Shown: piece after piece, positions 26,097 to 35,943 of the stretch
How positions within the stretch are numbered: the first letter of the stretch is position 1
Layout of the letters: each line of letters starts with the position of its first letter
Assembly: GCF_031326205.1 (NCBI RefSeq)
Contig: NZ_CP133721.1
Coordinates: forward strand, 2,108,001 to 2,172,000
Length of the DNA: 64,000 nt
Direction: 5' to 3'
Origin: Flavobacterium sp. 20NA77.7
GTDB taxonomy: Bacteria; Bacteroidota; Bacteroidia; Flavobacteriales; Flavobacteriaceae
Translations under genes and position numbers: made by a program
The notes under the pieces: generated by a model
What the model saw: the letters and a program-made list of their open reading frames with translations, nothing else
What the model was told of the DNA's origin: nothing
The model's database searches: none

Positions 26097-28496
26097 TTAA
26101 AAATTAATTTCTATTGTGTTTTGGTTATTTTCTTTTTCTGCTTTTATAATTAATGTTTGTGTTTGTTTGTTAAATTCAAAAATTCTGATGTTTCCATTTA
26201 CCTTTATGTTTTTTGGAGCTTTGTTACAATTATGAATTACTATTTCAAATTGTTTCGTTGTCATTTTATAGTTTCCTCTTGAAATAGCTTCTGTGCTTAT
26301 TAAAAGTTTTTTGTTGTTTTGAGTACTTTTAAAATGAATCGTTCCATAATCATTTTTAACAATTGCTTCAGGTGTTTGTCCGTTATCTTCATACATATAT
26401 CCTTCCGCAGTAGTTTCATTATCTCTAAAATAATGCACGACTATTTCGTCATAATTAATAGCTGAAGTCGTTTGTGCTACTTTATAGGTAGGAATAAAGC
26501 TTCCTGCTTTCACAAATGTTGGGATATAATTTTCTACTAATGAAAGTATTTCTGTTGCACCTGCTTCATAGCGTTTTCCAGTATAAAAATCATACCAATT
26601 TGCCGATTTAGGAAAATAAATCTCTTTCGTTTTTTGAGCTTTTTCAAGAATAGGGTAAACTAAAAAATCATTTCCCCATAAATACCCATCAGCTTTTGAG
26701 AGTAGATCATTTGTATCGTCTTCAAAAAACAAAGGTCTCATAAGCGGTGTACCCGTAGTTGAATTTTTGTAAGCCAACGTATAATTATAAGGTAATAATT
26801 GGTAACGTAATTCGATTGCTTGTTTGGCTATTTTTTTTGCCCAATCACTTCTATATACTGTTTCTGAAGGCACTTCTTCTTGTGCATGTGGTCTAAATAC
26901 GGGGTTAAAAACACCATACTGTAACCATCTTACGTATAATTCATCATCTAAATTAGCCCCTGCAAATCCACCTAAATCTGAATGCATATAAGCCATACCT
27001 TGCATTCCCATTTGTAATGCAATTTCTACTTGTTTTGACAAGCCTCCCCACGTTCTATTTACATCTCCACTCCATGGTATCATACCATAACGTTGTGAAC
27101 CTGCGGCTCCTGCTCGCATTAAAATAAACGGTCTTTGTGTTGGAAAATCTTTTTGATAGCCCTCATAAATCATTTTTGCCCATTGATGCCCATAAATATT
27201 GTGCACCTCGTCTGCTAAACCTTTTACAGAATGAGCAAAAGAAGGGAAAACCTCGGGCTCACCTAAATCACCCCAAACACCTCCTACTCCATTATTTATT
27301 AAATTTTTATAAATGTCCCAAAACCATTTTTTTCCTTCTGGTTTAAAGACATCAACTAATCCTGTATTTCCAAAATAAAAGTCCCATGTAGCTGGTTTAC
27401 TATCTTCTGCAGTACATAATACATTTTTAGCCACTGCATCATTCCATTTAGCCGAAGTAGTTAAAATAAATGGTTCTGTTATAGGTATCGTTTTTACTCC
27501 AATTTTATTAAAATCGCTTACCATCGTCTCAAAATTTGGAAAACTGTCTCTAAAAACTTCCAAATTTCCCATGGTGCCTTGAATCGTTTTACCAAACCAA
27601 TACAAATCTAGAATTATAGCATCTACAGGTATCTTTTCTGCTTTAAATTTTTCAATCGTTTTTCTAGCTTCTGCTTCCGAATGATATCCAAACCGAGAAG
27701 CGAAATTTCCAAAAGCCCATCTTGGCGGTAAAGGCTGTCTTCCTGTAAGCAGGGTATAATTTGTTGTTAAATCTTCCCATGAATCACCAACAATTATCTG
27801 ATACGTCTTTCTCCCAGAAATTGTTTCATATTCTAATGTATTATTTTTTTGACTATCCAAATCTAAATAGCCCACTGGAGCATTATCAAAATGGACCATA
27901 TATTTGTTTGACGAAATAACTATGGGAAGAGTAAAATTCATTAAAGCAGCTTGATCTTCATACCCATAATGTGCTCTGTTGTATAACGCTAGTTTATTTC
28001 CTCTTCTATTCATGCCTAAAGCCCTAGCACCGCCACCATAAAGCATTTCGTTAGGCGTAATTGAAAACTGTAGCACTTCTGTAGAGTCTGCTTTAATATT
28101 ATCTTTAACAATATCTAAGGGAATGTGTTTTCTTTTAAAATAGCCTAATTTTTCAGCTAGAATTTCTTTGTTTTTATAGGAATATCTTATTTGGAAAGGT
28201 TGTTTGGTAATTTTGATAGTTAAATTTTGATACGAAAAAGAAATTTCGTTAGCATTTTCAGTGGAAGTTATATCATAATTATCCGAATTTACAGGAATAG
28301 TAGCTACTGATTCAGGTGTGTTTTTTTCGTTATTGGGTATAAAAGTAGTTTCAACTATGTTTGAATTAATAAATTTGAAATGATATGCTCCATCCGACAC
28401 ATTGACGTGTAAACCTTTTGAATAAAGAAAATTTCTTTTTGTGTTTTGCCCGAAAGAAATTGTAGTTAGTACAAGTAATATAAGTATTTTTTTCAT
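26097..28496 (-). CDS. GH31 alpha-glucosidase
   Basis: 799-residue glycoside hydrolase family 31 enzyme that releases glucose from non-reducing ends of malto-oligosaccharides. The signal peptide (MKKILILLVLTTISFGQ) indicates export. The catalytic nucleophile is in GVWGDLGEPE (D410). MRAGAAGSQRYGMIPWSGDV and HSDLGGFAG further on are GH31 landmarks. A C-terminal beta-sandwich and a short tail follow. It probably corresponds functionally to SusB-type saccharification in the periplasm, though SusB itself is GH97. It sits between the esterase and GH13 genes in one operon. Confidence 0.93.
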   Translation of the reverse strand: MKKILILLVLTTISFGQNTKRNFLYSKGLHVNVSDGAYHFKFINSNIVETTFIPNNEKNTPESVATIPVNSDNYDITSTENANEISFSYQNLTIKITKQPFQIRYSYKNKEILAEKLGYFKRKHIPLDIVKDNIKADSTEVLQFSITPNEMLYGGGARALGMNRRGNKLALYNRAHYGYEDQAALMNFTLPIVISSNKYMVHFDNAPVGYLDLDSQKNNTLEYETISGRKTYQIIVGDSWEDLTTNYTLLTGRQPLPPRWAFGNFASRFGYHSEAEARKTIEKFKAEKIPVDAIILDLYWFGKTIQGTMGNLEVFRDSFPNFETMVSDFNKIGVKTIPITEPFILTTSAKWNDAVAKNVLCTAEDSKPATWDFYFGNTGLVDVFKPEGKKWFWDIYKNLINNGVGGVWGDLGEPEVFPSFAHSVKGLADEVHNIYGHQWAKMIYEGYQKDFPTQRPFILMRAGAAGSQRYGMIPWSGDVNRTWGGLSKQVEIALQMGMQGMAYMHSDLGGFAGANLDDELYVRWLQYGVFNPVFRPHAQEEVPSETVYRSDWAKKIAKQAIELRYQLLPYNYTLAYKNSTTGTPLMRPLFFEDDTNDLLSKADGYLWGNDFLVYPILEKAQKTKEIYFPKSANWYDFYTGKRYEAGATEILSLVENYIPTFVKAGSFIPTYKVAQTTSAINYDEIVVHYFRDNETTAEGYMYEDNGQTPEAIVKNDYGTIHFKSTQNNKKLLISTEAISRGNYKMTTKQFEIVIHNCNKAPKNIKVNGNIRIFEFNKQTQTLIIKAEKENNQNTIEINF

Positions 28497-28526
28497 TTCA
28501 AATCAGTTAGTTAATTGAAACACCTT

Positions 28527-29453
28527 TTATTTTCCAAACATAAATTCTAAAGGAATATGAATTCTTTTTTGCCAAGAATTTTCAGAATGATCTGTTCCTT
28601 CAAATTTTAAATTTTTAGCATTTTTTTCAGTAAATCCTTTTTCTGCTAGTATTTGATTTACATTGTCTTCATATTTTACATAAAATGCATCTAATGTTTC
28701 TGTGCCAAAATCAAAATAGATTTTATGTGTATCAGGATTCGGTAATTTTTTTTGCATATAGGTAAAAAAAGCATTAGGCATAGGATTGTTTTCTACATCT
28801 TTTAATCCTATCCAATGTGTGGACAAACAAGCGGCTTTACTAAAAATTTCAGGATATTCACATATAGCATACATAGAAATTAGTCCGCCCATACTGGAAC
28901 CCATAACCGCCGTATGTGCAGCATCTGAATACGTTGAAAATTGCTTGTCTACAAATGGCTTAACTTCCTCTACAATAAATTTTAAATAATTATCTGAATT
29001 AATTTTAGTCAAATCTAAATTGATAGCTTTCGCTTGTTCAATCATTTTTTCTTTCTCTTGTTTTGGCAATAAATCAAACGCTTTTTGTGGAAATAAATCT
29101 AAATGTCTTATAGTAGGAATATTCCAAACGCCTACAACAATTACGTCTTCAATTTTATTTTCTGCCACTAATTTGGTCACTACATCATCTACTTGCCATT
29201 CTTGTTTATTCCATGTTGTCGTTGCGTCAAAAAGCATTTGTCCATCATGCATATACAAAACAGAATACTTTTTTTCTGGGGAATAATTTTCTGGCAACCA
29301 AACATCTACATTTCGGGGCTTTACATAGTTTGATGGAAAATTTTCAACACGTTGAATTTTACCTAAAAAATGTTCGCTTTTTATTTCTTTCATCATTATT
29401 TCTTGTGCAAAAGAACATACTGAAATAAATAAGAATAATATTTTTTTGTACAT
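28527..29453 (-). CDS. Exported alpha/beta-hydrolase, esterase D/enterochelin-esterase-like
   Basis: 308 residues with a signal peptide (MYKKILFLFISVCSFAQ) and the putative esterase fold. VLYMHDGQMLFD, the nucleophile elbow MGSSMGG (S187) and the C-terminal GTDHSENSW carrying the likely catalytic His are visible. Relatives include Fes/IroE-like and carbohydrate-acyl esterases. Its start overlaps the stop of the upstream GH13 gene by one base, so it belongs tightly to the glucan operon. The ester it cuts is unknown; an acylated sugar is a reasonable guess from context only. Confidence 0.85.
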   Translation of the reverse strand: MYKKILFLFISVCSFAQEIMMKEIKSEHFLGKIQRVENFPSNYVKPRNVDVWLPENYSPEKKYSVLYMHDGQMLFDATTTWNKQEWQVDDVVTKLVAENKIEDVIVVGVWNIPTIRHLDLFPQKAFDLLPKQEKEKMIEQAKAINLDLTKINSDNYLKFIVEEVKPFVDKQFSTYSDAAHTAVMGSSMGGLISMYAICEYPEIFSKAACLSTHWIGLKDVENNPMPNAFFTYMQKKLPNPDTHKIYFDFGTETLDAFYVKYEDNVNQILAEKGFTEKNAKNLKFEGTDHSENSWQKRIHIPLEFMFGK

Positions 29454-31285
29454 TATTTTAATTCTAAAATTAAGCTAGATTTGCCATCTATGGTTATTTC
29501 TTTTGTACAATCAAAACTATTTCCAGATAAAACGTCAATACCTTTTGTGTATTTTTCAAGATTTTCTTTAAATCGTTCTACTTTAAAAGTTTGTTTATCT
29601 TTACTATTATTGATTACAACCATAACGCTTTCTTTTTCATCGTGTCTAAAATAAACATATACGTTGTTTTCAGGAATATAATGCGTTAGCTTTCCTGTAT
29701 GAATAATGTTTTTACTTTTTCTCCAATTTAATATTTTTGATGTAAAATCAAAGTATTTAGCCTGTTCTGTTGTTCTACCTTCTTTTGTAAAAGCGGTTGT
29801 TGTATCTGTAGCCCAGCCACCTGGAAAATCTCTTCGTATATCTGCATCGCCTTTACTTTTATCTCCTGCCATTCCAATTTCTGATCCATAATAAATTTGA
29901 GGGATGCCTCTTGTTGTGGCAATAAGAGTTAAAGCTAATTGGTATTTTTTAAAATCATTTTTATAGATTTCATTAATTCTGTCCGTATCATGATTTTCAA
30001 AAAACACTAATAAACTATTCGGGTTTGGATATAGAAAGTCATTCGTAAAGTTGTTATAAACCTTTATAATACCACCAAACCAAGACGCTTCATCGTCATT
30101 AAATACACCATTATGAATTGCTTCCTGAAGTGTAAAATCCATAACTGAAGGTAAATAAGAATTGTAATTTTGGATAGCTCCAATTTTACTATCTTTTTGC
30201 CAATAAGCCATTTGTGCTTGATCGTACATCCATACTTCTCCAACGATATTGAAATTTGGATATTCATCAGTGATTGCTTTTGTCCATTTTGCAATCCCTA
30301 CTTTGTCTGCATAAGAATAGGTATCTACTCTAAAGCCATTTAAATCTGCATATTCAATCCACCAAATTGCATTCTGAATTAAATAATTTAACACCATTGG
30401 ATTAGATTGATTTAAATCGGGCATTGATTTTACAAACCATCCATCCATGCAATATTTTGTGTCGATTTTTGAAGCATTTTGATCAAATTGGGTAGTCATT
30501 CTATAATTTGTTTGTCCGTATCCTGGAAACTGATGGAACCAATCATAGGTAGGCATATCTTTAAACATCCAGTGTTCTGCTCCCCAATGATTGGTTACAT
30601 AGTCTACTACTAACTTCAAATTTCTTTTTTTCATTTCTGCTGATAAACGAACAAAATCTTCATTTGTACCGTATCTTGGATCTATTTTATACACATCTGA
30701 TTGTGCATAAGTATGATACGAATACGTTTTATCGTTATCCTCGCAAAGCGGTGTTGGCCAAATTGCCGTAGCGCCTACACTTTTTATGTAATCTAAATTT
30801 TTTATGATTCCTTCAATATCCCCACCATGTCTTCCTCCTGGATTATTTCTGTCTGCCTTTTCTGTTGTATTTGGTGTACTGTCATTTGATAGATCTCCAT
30901 TAGCAAATCGGTCGGGCATAAGTAAGTAAATCACATCTGAAGCGTCAAAACTTTCTCTTAATCGTGAATTCTCTTTTCTTTTTTTAATCTCGTATTTTTG
31001 AGTAAAGGATTTATTTTTGTTTTTAAATGTAAAAACTACTTCTTGAGCTAAAACATCTTTGGTATCTATAGTTACAAAAATATAATTTGGATTTTCTGTT
31101 TTTTGAACACCTGTTATTACTATTCCGTTAGATACTGAAACCGTATTTTGAGCAATGTTTTTTCCATAAAACATAATTTGAATCTGACTTAGATTCATGT
31201 TTTCGTACCAAAAAGGAGGTTCAACTTTGTCAATTTGCGCAAAACTGTATGCGCTTACGAATAAAAAGAAAAGTATTTTTTTCAT
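29453..31285 (-). CDS. Exported GH13 neopullulanase/cyclomaltodextrinase-like enzyme (SusA-type)
   Basis: 610-residue GH13 enzyme with a signal peptide (MKKILFFLFVSAYSFAQ) and an N-terminal beta-sandwich (about residues 20-105) of the cyclomaltodextrinase type. The catalytic barrel then has VVDYVTNH, GFRVDTY (nucleophile D321), IVGEVWMYD (acid/base E350) and FFENHDTDR (D433). This architecture matches SusA-like periplasmic enzymes that split malto-oligosaccharides and cyclodextrins. It is followed with a one-base overlap by the esterase gene. A 100-base gap separates it from the maltose phosphorylase gene, so it may have its own promoter. Confidence 0.92.
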   Translation of the reverse strand: MKKILFFLFVSAYSFAQIDKVEPPFWYENMNLSQIQIMFYGKNIAQNTVSVSNGIVITGVQKTENPNYIFVTIDTKDVLAQEVVFTFKNKNKSFTQKYEIKKRKENSRLRESFDASDVIYLLMPDRFANGDLSNDSTPNTTEKADRNNPGGRHGGDIEGIIKNLDYIKSVGATAIWPTPLCEDNDKTYSYHTYAQSDVYKIDPRYGTNEDFVRLSAEMKKRNLKLVVDYVTNHWGAEHWMFKDMPTYDWFHQFPGYGQTNYRMTTQFDQNASKIDTKYCMDGWFVKSMPDLNQSNPMVLNYLIQNAIWWIEYADLNGFRVDTYSYADKVGIAKWTKAITDEYPNFNIVGEVWMYDQAQMAYWQKDSKIGAIQNYNSYLPSVMDFTLQEAIHNGVFNDDEASWFGGIIKVYNNFTNDFLYPNPNSLLVFFENHDTDRINEIYKNDFKKYQLALTLIATTRGIPQIYYGSEIGMAGDKSKGDADIRRDFPGGWATDTTTAFTKEGRTTEQAKYFDFTSKILNWRKSKNIIHTGKLTHYIPENNVYVYFRHDEKESVMVVINNSKDKQTFKVERFKENLEKYTKGIDVLSGNSFDCTKEITIDGKSSLILELK

Positions 31286-31385
31286 GATCTAATTTTTGAT
31301 TGCTTATTTGAATTATATATTGGTTTACCTAATTAATTTGTTTGTTATATAGAAAATTGATTCGATTACCCAAAAAAAGAATCGT

Positions 31386-33698
31386 CTATACTGTTACAAT
31401 ATTATTTGGTTCAATCACAACTTCTTTACCAAAAACAAACACTTTTACAGGTGTTTCTCCTTCTAAACTGAATGTTGTTCCTTGATGTGATGCGTTTACT
31501 TTTATAATTTGATTTCTAAAATTAATTTTAAATGAAAATCCTTGCCATTGTTTCGGAATTCTTGGTTCAAAATGTAAGGTGTCATTTTTAACACGCATTC
31601 CTCCAAAACCTTCTACAATGCTCATCCAAGTTCCTGCCATAGACGTAATATGTAATCCTTCATGAACTTCTTTGTTATAATCATCTAAATCTAATCGAGA
31701 GGTTCTTAAGTAAAAAGTATAAGCTTGTTCCATTCTGCCTAAAACCGCTGCTTGAATAGAATGTACACAAGGTGACAATGAGCTTTCATGAACGGTAAAT
31801 GGCTCATAAAAATCAAAATGTTTAGCTAAATCTTCTCTGGTAAAATGATCTTCGAAGAAATAGAATCCTTGCAACGTATCTGCTTGTTTAATATAAGGCG
31901 AACGAAGAATTCTATCCCAAGACCATTTTTGATTGATAGGTCTTTGGCTCTTGTCTAAATCAGCTACCGTAATTAATTCTTTATCTAAGAAACCATCTTG
32001 TTGTAAATATACTCCGTGTTCTTCTGAATAAGGAAAATACATGTTGTCTGCAGTATTTTTCCAAGATTGTAATTCGGTATCATTTAAGGTTACTTTGCTC
32101 ATAATTCTTTCAAAATCAGAAGTATATTCCGATTTTACTTTTTCAATTTGAGCATACGTATAATCAAGACACCATTTTGCAATATAATTGGTATACCAGT
32201 TATTATTTACGTTATTTTCGTATTCATTTGGACCAGTTACTCCTAAAATAACATACTTGTTTTTATTTGTAGAAAACGTAGCTCTTTGGTGCCAAAAACG
32301 AGCGATTCCAATCAATACTTCTAATCCTTTTTCTGGAATGTAACTGTAATCACCTGTGAAACGGTAATAATTATAAATAGCAAATGCAATGGCTCCGTTT
32401 CTATGAATTTCTTCAAAAGTAATTTCCCATTCATTATGACATTCTTCACCATTCATTGTTACCATTGGATAGAGTGCCGCACCATTTTTGAACCCTAAAT
32501 TATTTTGAGCATTTTCGATGGCTTTGTCTAATTGATTGTAACGGTATTCTAATAAACTACGAGCAACATTTTGATCTTTTGTTGCCATATAAAACGGGAT
32601 GCAATACGCTTCAGTATCCCAATAAGTTGAGCCACCATATTTTTCTCCAGTAAATCCTTTAGGTCCAATATTTAAGCGAGAATCTTTACCTAAATAGGTT
32701 TGGTTTAATTGAAAAATATTGAAACGAATTCCTTGTTGAGCTTTTACATCTCCTTCGATAGTAATATCACTCATTTCCCAAATTTTAGCCCACGCTAATT
32801 TTTGATTTTCTAGCAATCTATCAAAGCCTAAATCAGTGGCTTGAGTAATAATTTTTTGTGCTGCTGAAATTAAATATTCTTCTTTATGATTGGTTGAAAC
32901 AGTATAGCCTCCAAATTTTTGAATGCTTACTTTTTGTCCTTTAACTGCTGCAATTTCATAAGAAAATGAAATACTATGTGCTTCTTTTTTAACCTCTACA
33001 GGTTTTACATCTGCAATAGTTTCATTTACCAATATACTATTGTGCATATAGGTAGCTACTGTGAAATTTGTTTTTAATGTGCGTGCTACAACAAAAGCTT
33101 GATTGTCTTGATTTTTCAATTCCAATGTTTCCCAAAAACGCTCTTCCCAATTTGTGTCTTCATTTTCAATACCTGCATCAACATAGGGTTTAAAAACGAC
33201 TTTGGCATCTGTATTTACCGGAACTATTTCATAACGAATAGCGCCTAATTCATCAATATCTAATGAAAGGAAACGAATTACTTTTACTTCAATTTGTGTG
33301 TCATTTTGTAATACAGCTTCAAAAGAACGGCTATACCATCCTTCTTTCATATTTAGTTCGCGCTTAAAATGTGCAACGGATTTACATGTTGCTAAATCAA
33401 GATTTTCGCCATTAATTTCTACGTTAATACCTATCCAATTTGGCGCGTTCAATACTTTTGCGAAATATTCTGGATAGCCATTTTTCCACCAGCCCACTTT
33501 AGTTTTATCTGGATAATAGACTCCTGCAATGTAACTACCTTGAAAAGTACTCCCTGAGTAGTGCTCTTCAAAATTGGCACGTTGCCCCATAGCACCATTA
33601 CCTATACTAAATAAACTTTCAGATGACTTTACTCGATCTGCATCAAATCCTTCTTCAATTATGGACCAATTATTTGGTAAAATATAATCTTGATTCAT
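31386..33698 (-). CDS. mapA: Maltose phosphorylase (GH65)
   Basis: 770-residue glycoside hydrolase family 65 enzyme that splits maltose with phosphate to glucose and beta-glucose 1-phosphate. The three GH65 parts are present: the N-terminal super-sandwich, the (alpha/alpha)6 barrel with YWDTEAYCIPFY and the catalytic-acid region EWEITFEEIHRNGA (about residues 420-432), and the C-terminal beta sheet. There is no signal peptide, so it is cytoplasmic. GH65 also includes trehalose and kojibiose phosphorylases; maltose specificity is inferred from the starch locus and the beta-phosphoglucomutase gene next to it. Confidence 0.9.
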   Translation of the reverse strand: MNQDYILPNNWSIIEEGFDADRVKSSESLFSIGNGAMGQRANFEEHYSGSTFQGSYIAGVYYPDKTKVGWWKNGYPEYFAKVLNAPNWIGINVEINGENLDLATCKSVAHFKRELNMKEGWYSRSFEAVLQNDTQIEVKVIRFLSLDIDELGAIRYEIVPVNTDAKVVFKPYVDAGIENEDTNWEERFWETLELKNQDNQAFVVARTLKTNFTVATYMHNSILVNETIADVKPVEVKKEAHSISFSYEIAAVKGQKVSIQKFGGYTVSTNHKEEYLISAAQKIITQATDLGFDRLLENQKLAWAKIWEMSDITIEGDVKAQQGIRFNIFQLNQTYLGKDSRLNIGPKGFTGEKYGGSTYWDTEAYCIPFYMATKDQNVARSLLEYRYNQLDKAIENAQNNLGFKNGAALYPMVTMNGEECHNEWEITFEEIHRNGAIAFAIYNYYRFTGDYSYIPEKGLEVLIGIARFWHQRATFSTNKNKYVILGVTGPNEYENNVNNNWYTNYIAKWCLDYTYAQIEKVKSEYTSDFERIMSKVTLNDTELQSWKNTADNMYFPYSEEHGVYLQQDGFLDKELITVADLDKSQRPINQKWSWDRILRSPYIKQADTLQGFYFFEDHFTREDLAKHFDFYEPFTVHESSLSPCVHSIQAAVLGRMEQAYTFYLRTSRLDLDDYNKEVHEGLHITSMAGTWMSIVEGFGGMRVKNDTLHFEPRIPKQWQGFSFKINFRNQIIKVNASHQGTTFSLEGETPVKVFVFGKEVVIEPNNIVTV

Positions 33699-33728
33699 TT
33701 TTACTAAAATATTACTACTATAACTAAC

Positions 33729-34388
33729 CTATTCGTTAATTAATTTTGATAAAAAAGCTTCATCTATTTGTGTGAAGTCTTTAAAATTAAACTTTGCTTC
33801 TTGTAAAATAGTTGGTTCTCCAATTCCTATACTAGTCATATGAGCTAAATTAGCTGCTTGAATTCCAGCAACAGAATCTTCAAAAACAATACAATTTTCG
33901 TTTTCAACCTTTACTTTTTTTGCCCCTTGAAGAAAAACTTCTGGGTCTGGTTTTGCATTGGAAACATCGTTTCCGTCTACTATAGCATCAAAATAATGCA
34001 AAATATGGACTTTTTCTAAAATAGGAATAGCATTTTTACTTGCTGAGCCCAATACAATAAATTGATTTTTTGTTTTAAGGAAATCTAGCACTTTTACTAC
34101 ATCTGGAAGAATTTCAGATTCATCCATCGCATCAATATAGGTTAGATAATCTTCATTTTTTTTTTGTAACCAACGTTGTTTTTCCTCCTCTGTAGCCTGA
34201 TAATTTCCCAAACCTAAAATAAGTTCAAGAGAACGCACACGGCTTACACCTTTCAAATTTTCATTATCTTCATGTGTAAAATGGATCCCTAAGCTAGTGG
34301 CTAGTTTTTGCCAAGCCAAAAAATGATATTTAGCCGTATCTACAATTACACCATCAAGATCAAAAATAAATGCTTTTTTATTACCCAC
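33729..34388 (-). CDS. pgmB: Beta-phosphoglucomutase
   Basis: 219-residue HAD-superfamily enzyme converting beta-glucose 1-phosphate to glucose 6-phosphate. The HAD motif FDLDGVIVDT gives nucleophile D10 and acid/base D12. GSASKN and FEDSVAGIQAA provide the phosphate-binding and metal motifs. It overlaps the upstream maltose transporter gene by 8 bases and lies 30 bases before the GH65 gene. This adjacency is typical, because inverting GH65 phosphorylases produce the beta anomer. Confidence 0.93.
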   Translation of the reverse strand: MGNKKAFIFDLDGVIVDTAKYHFLAWQKLATSLGIHFTHEDNENLKGVSRVRSLELILGLGNYQATEEEKQRWLQKKNEDYLTYIDAMDESEILPDVVKVLDFLKTKNQFIVLGSASKNAIPILEKVHILHYFDAIVDGNDVSNAKPDPEVFLQGAKKVKVENENCIVFEDSVAGIQAANLAHMTSIGIGEPTILQEAKFNFKDFTQIDEAFLSKLINE

Positions 34389-35739
34389 TTATTATCTTTT
34401 TATCGGTTATTAAAAAATTGCAAAGTCCACCTATTATTAATGCTGTTCCTGCTAATAACATTGGTGCAATAGCTGTATCTCCAAATAATTTTGACAACAC
34501 ATTTACACCTCCCAAAGCAGCAATAATCTGAGGAATCACGATAAACATATTAAAAAGTCCCATCATGAAGCCCATTTTATCTTCATCAACTGAACTTGAC
34601 AACATAGCATAAGGCATGGAAAGTATACTTCCCCATGATAAACCTATTAAAATAAATGAAGCATTTAAATAGCTTGGATTTGGTAATACACTCATCATTA
34701 AAAAACCTATTCCTCCTGCAATGAGTGAAAACATGTGGATGTATTTTCTGTTCACTTTTAAACGCGAAGAATAAAACGTTAAAATAAGCGCAAATGCCAT
34801 AGAAGATAACCCATATAAGCCCATTGCAGAACCTACAGAATCTGAAGCGGTCTGAAAGGTATTATTTAAAGTTTCAAATTCTAACTTTTCTGCAGGAATT
34901 TGTAAATTAAACTCTTTTTTTAGTGGCGCTGGTGCTTTAAATACATGTTCAGTTAATGCTGGAGTTGCCATACTCCACATGGTAAAAAAGGCAAACCAAC
35001 TAAAAAATTGAATCACTCCTAATTTTAGCATATTGCTAGACATAGAGCGCAATGAAGCAAAAAAGTCTGTAATAAAATTTGTTTCATTTTTTTTCGTTTC
35101 AAATGCTTCTAAATCTTTTGGAGGATATTCTTTAGTGGTAAGAATAGTATAAAGAATACTCAATAAAAAGACTAATGCGCCTATTCCAAATGCAACTTTT
35201 ACATACACTGGAATAACGCCTGTTTCGTTAGTTTCTGCAAAACCTAATTGTTTTACAAGCCAAGGTAAATTTGATGCTACCCAAGTACCAATTCCAATAA
35301 TTAGGGTTTGCATGATAAATCCATAAGAACGCTGTTCGTCTGGTAATTTATCTGCAACTAATGCACGAAAAGGTTCCATACTAATATTTATTGATGCATC
35401 TAAAATCCACAAGAATCCTGCGGCAATCCACAAAGTTGATGAATATGGTACAAAAAATAAAGCAAACGAACTTAAAACGGCACCTAATAAAAAATAGGGC
35501 TTTCTTCTTCCGAATCGGGTAGACCAAGTTCTATCACTTAAAAATCCAATGATCGGTTGAACGATTAAACCTGTTAGAGGTGCGGCAATCCATAACCCAG
35601 GAATATCATGTGGTTCTGCACCTAACGTTTGGAAGATTCTTGACATATAACCTCCTTGTAGGGCAAAACCGAACTGTATCCCTAAGAAACCGAAACTCAT
35701 GTTCCAAATTTCCCAGAAACTTAACTTACGTTTTTCCAT
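34381..35739 (-). CDS. MFS sugar transporter (maltose carrier, GPH/SLC45-like)
   Basis: 452 residues, about 12 membrane segments, inner membrane. The N-terminus (LSFWEIWNMSFGFLGIQFGFALQGGYMSRIFQTLGA) and the motif FLSDRTWSTRFGRRKPYFLLGA are typical of sucrose/maltose symporters of the SLC45/GPH type found in Bacteroidetes alpha-glucan loci. It likely brings maltose or small oligosaccharides from periplasm to cytoplasm for the phosphorylase encoded downstream. It is the first gene of the minus-strand arm. Confidence 0.88.
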   Translation of the reverse strand: MEKRKLSFWEIWNMSFGFLGIQFGFALQGGYMSRIFQTLGAEPHDIPGLWIAAPLTGLIVQPIIGFLSDRTWSTRFGRRKPYFLLGAVLSSFALFFVPYSSTLWIAAGFLWILDASINISMEPFRALVADKLPDEQRSYGFIMQTLIIGIGTWVASNLPWLVKQLGFAETNETGVIPVYVKVAFGIGALVFLLSILYTILTTKEYPPKDLEAFETKKNETNFITDFFASLRSMSSNMLKLGVIQFFSWFAFFTMWSMATPALTEHVFKAPAPLKKEFNLQIPAEKLEFETLNNTFQTASDSVGSAMGLYGLSSMAFALILTFYSSRLKVNRKYIHMFSLIAGGIGFLMMSVLPNPSYLNASFILIGLSWGSILSMPYAMLSSSVDEDKMGFMMGLFNMFIVIPQIIAALGGVNVLSKLFGDTAIAPMLLAGTALIIGGLCNFLITDKKIISG

Positions 35740-35765
35740 TTATCGTAATTCTTTATTAATACTAC

Positions 35766-35788
35766 GATAAGCGTTTATTTTGCTTATC
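35766..35788. promoter_or_regulatory. Inverted repeat in the 5' leader of the maltose transporter operon
   Basis: GATAAGC (35766-35772) and GCTTATC (35782-35788) are perfect inverse complements separated by 9 bases, 27 bases upstream of the transporter start. A -7 candidate TATATTTG (minus strand, 35838-35831) lies further up. The repeat would be in the mRNA leader as a hairpin, or could be a protein site. Confidence 0.4.
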
Positions 35789-35943
35789 AAAACTTAATTT
35801 TTGAAGTGAAGTTATAAGCTTTGATAATCACAAATATAAAATAAAAATAAATTATGTATTACATTTATTTCAAAATAAATTTAGTGAAATTTACATGTTA
35901 TACATATATAAATATTTGTTTTTCAGCAGTATAAACAAAACTA

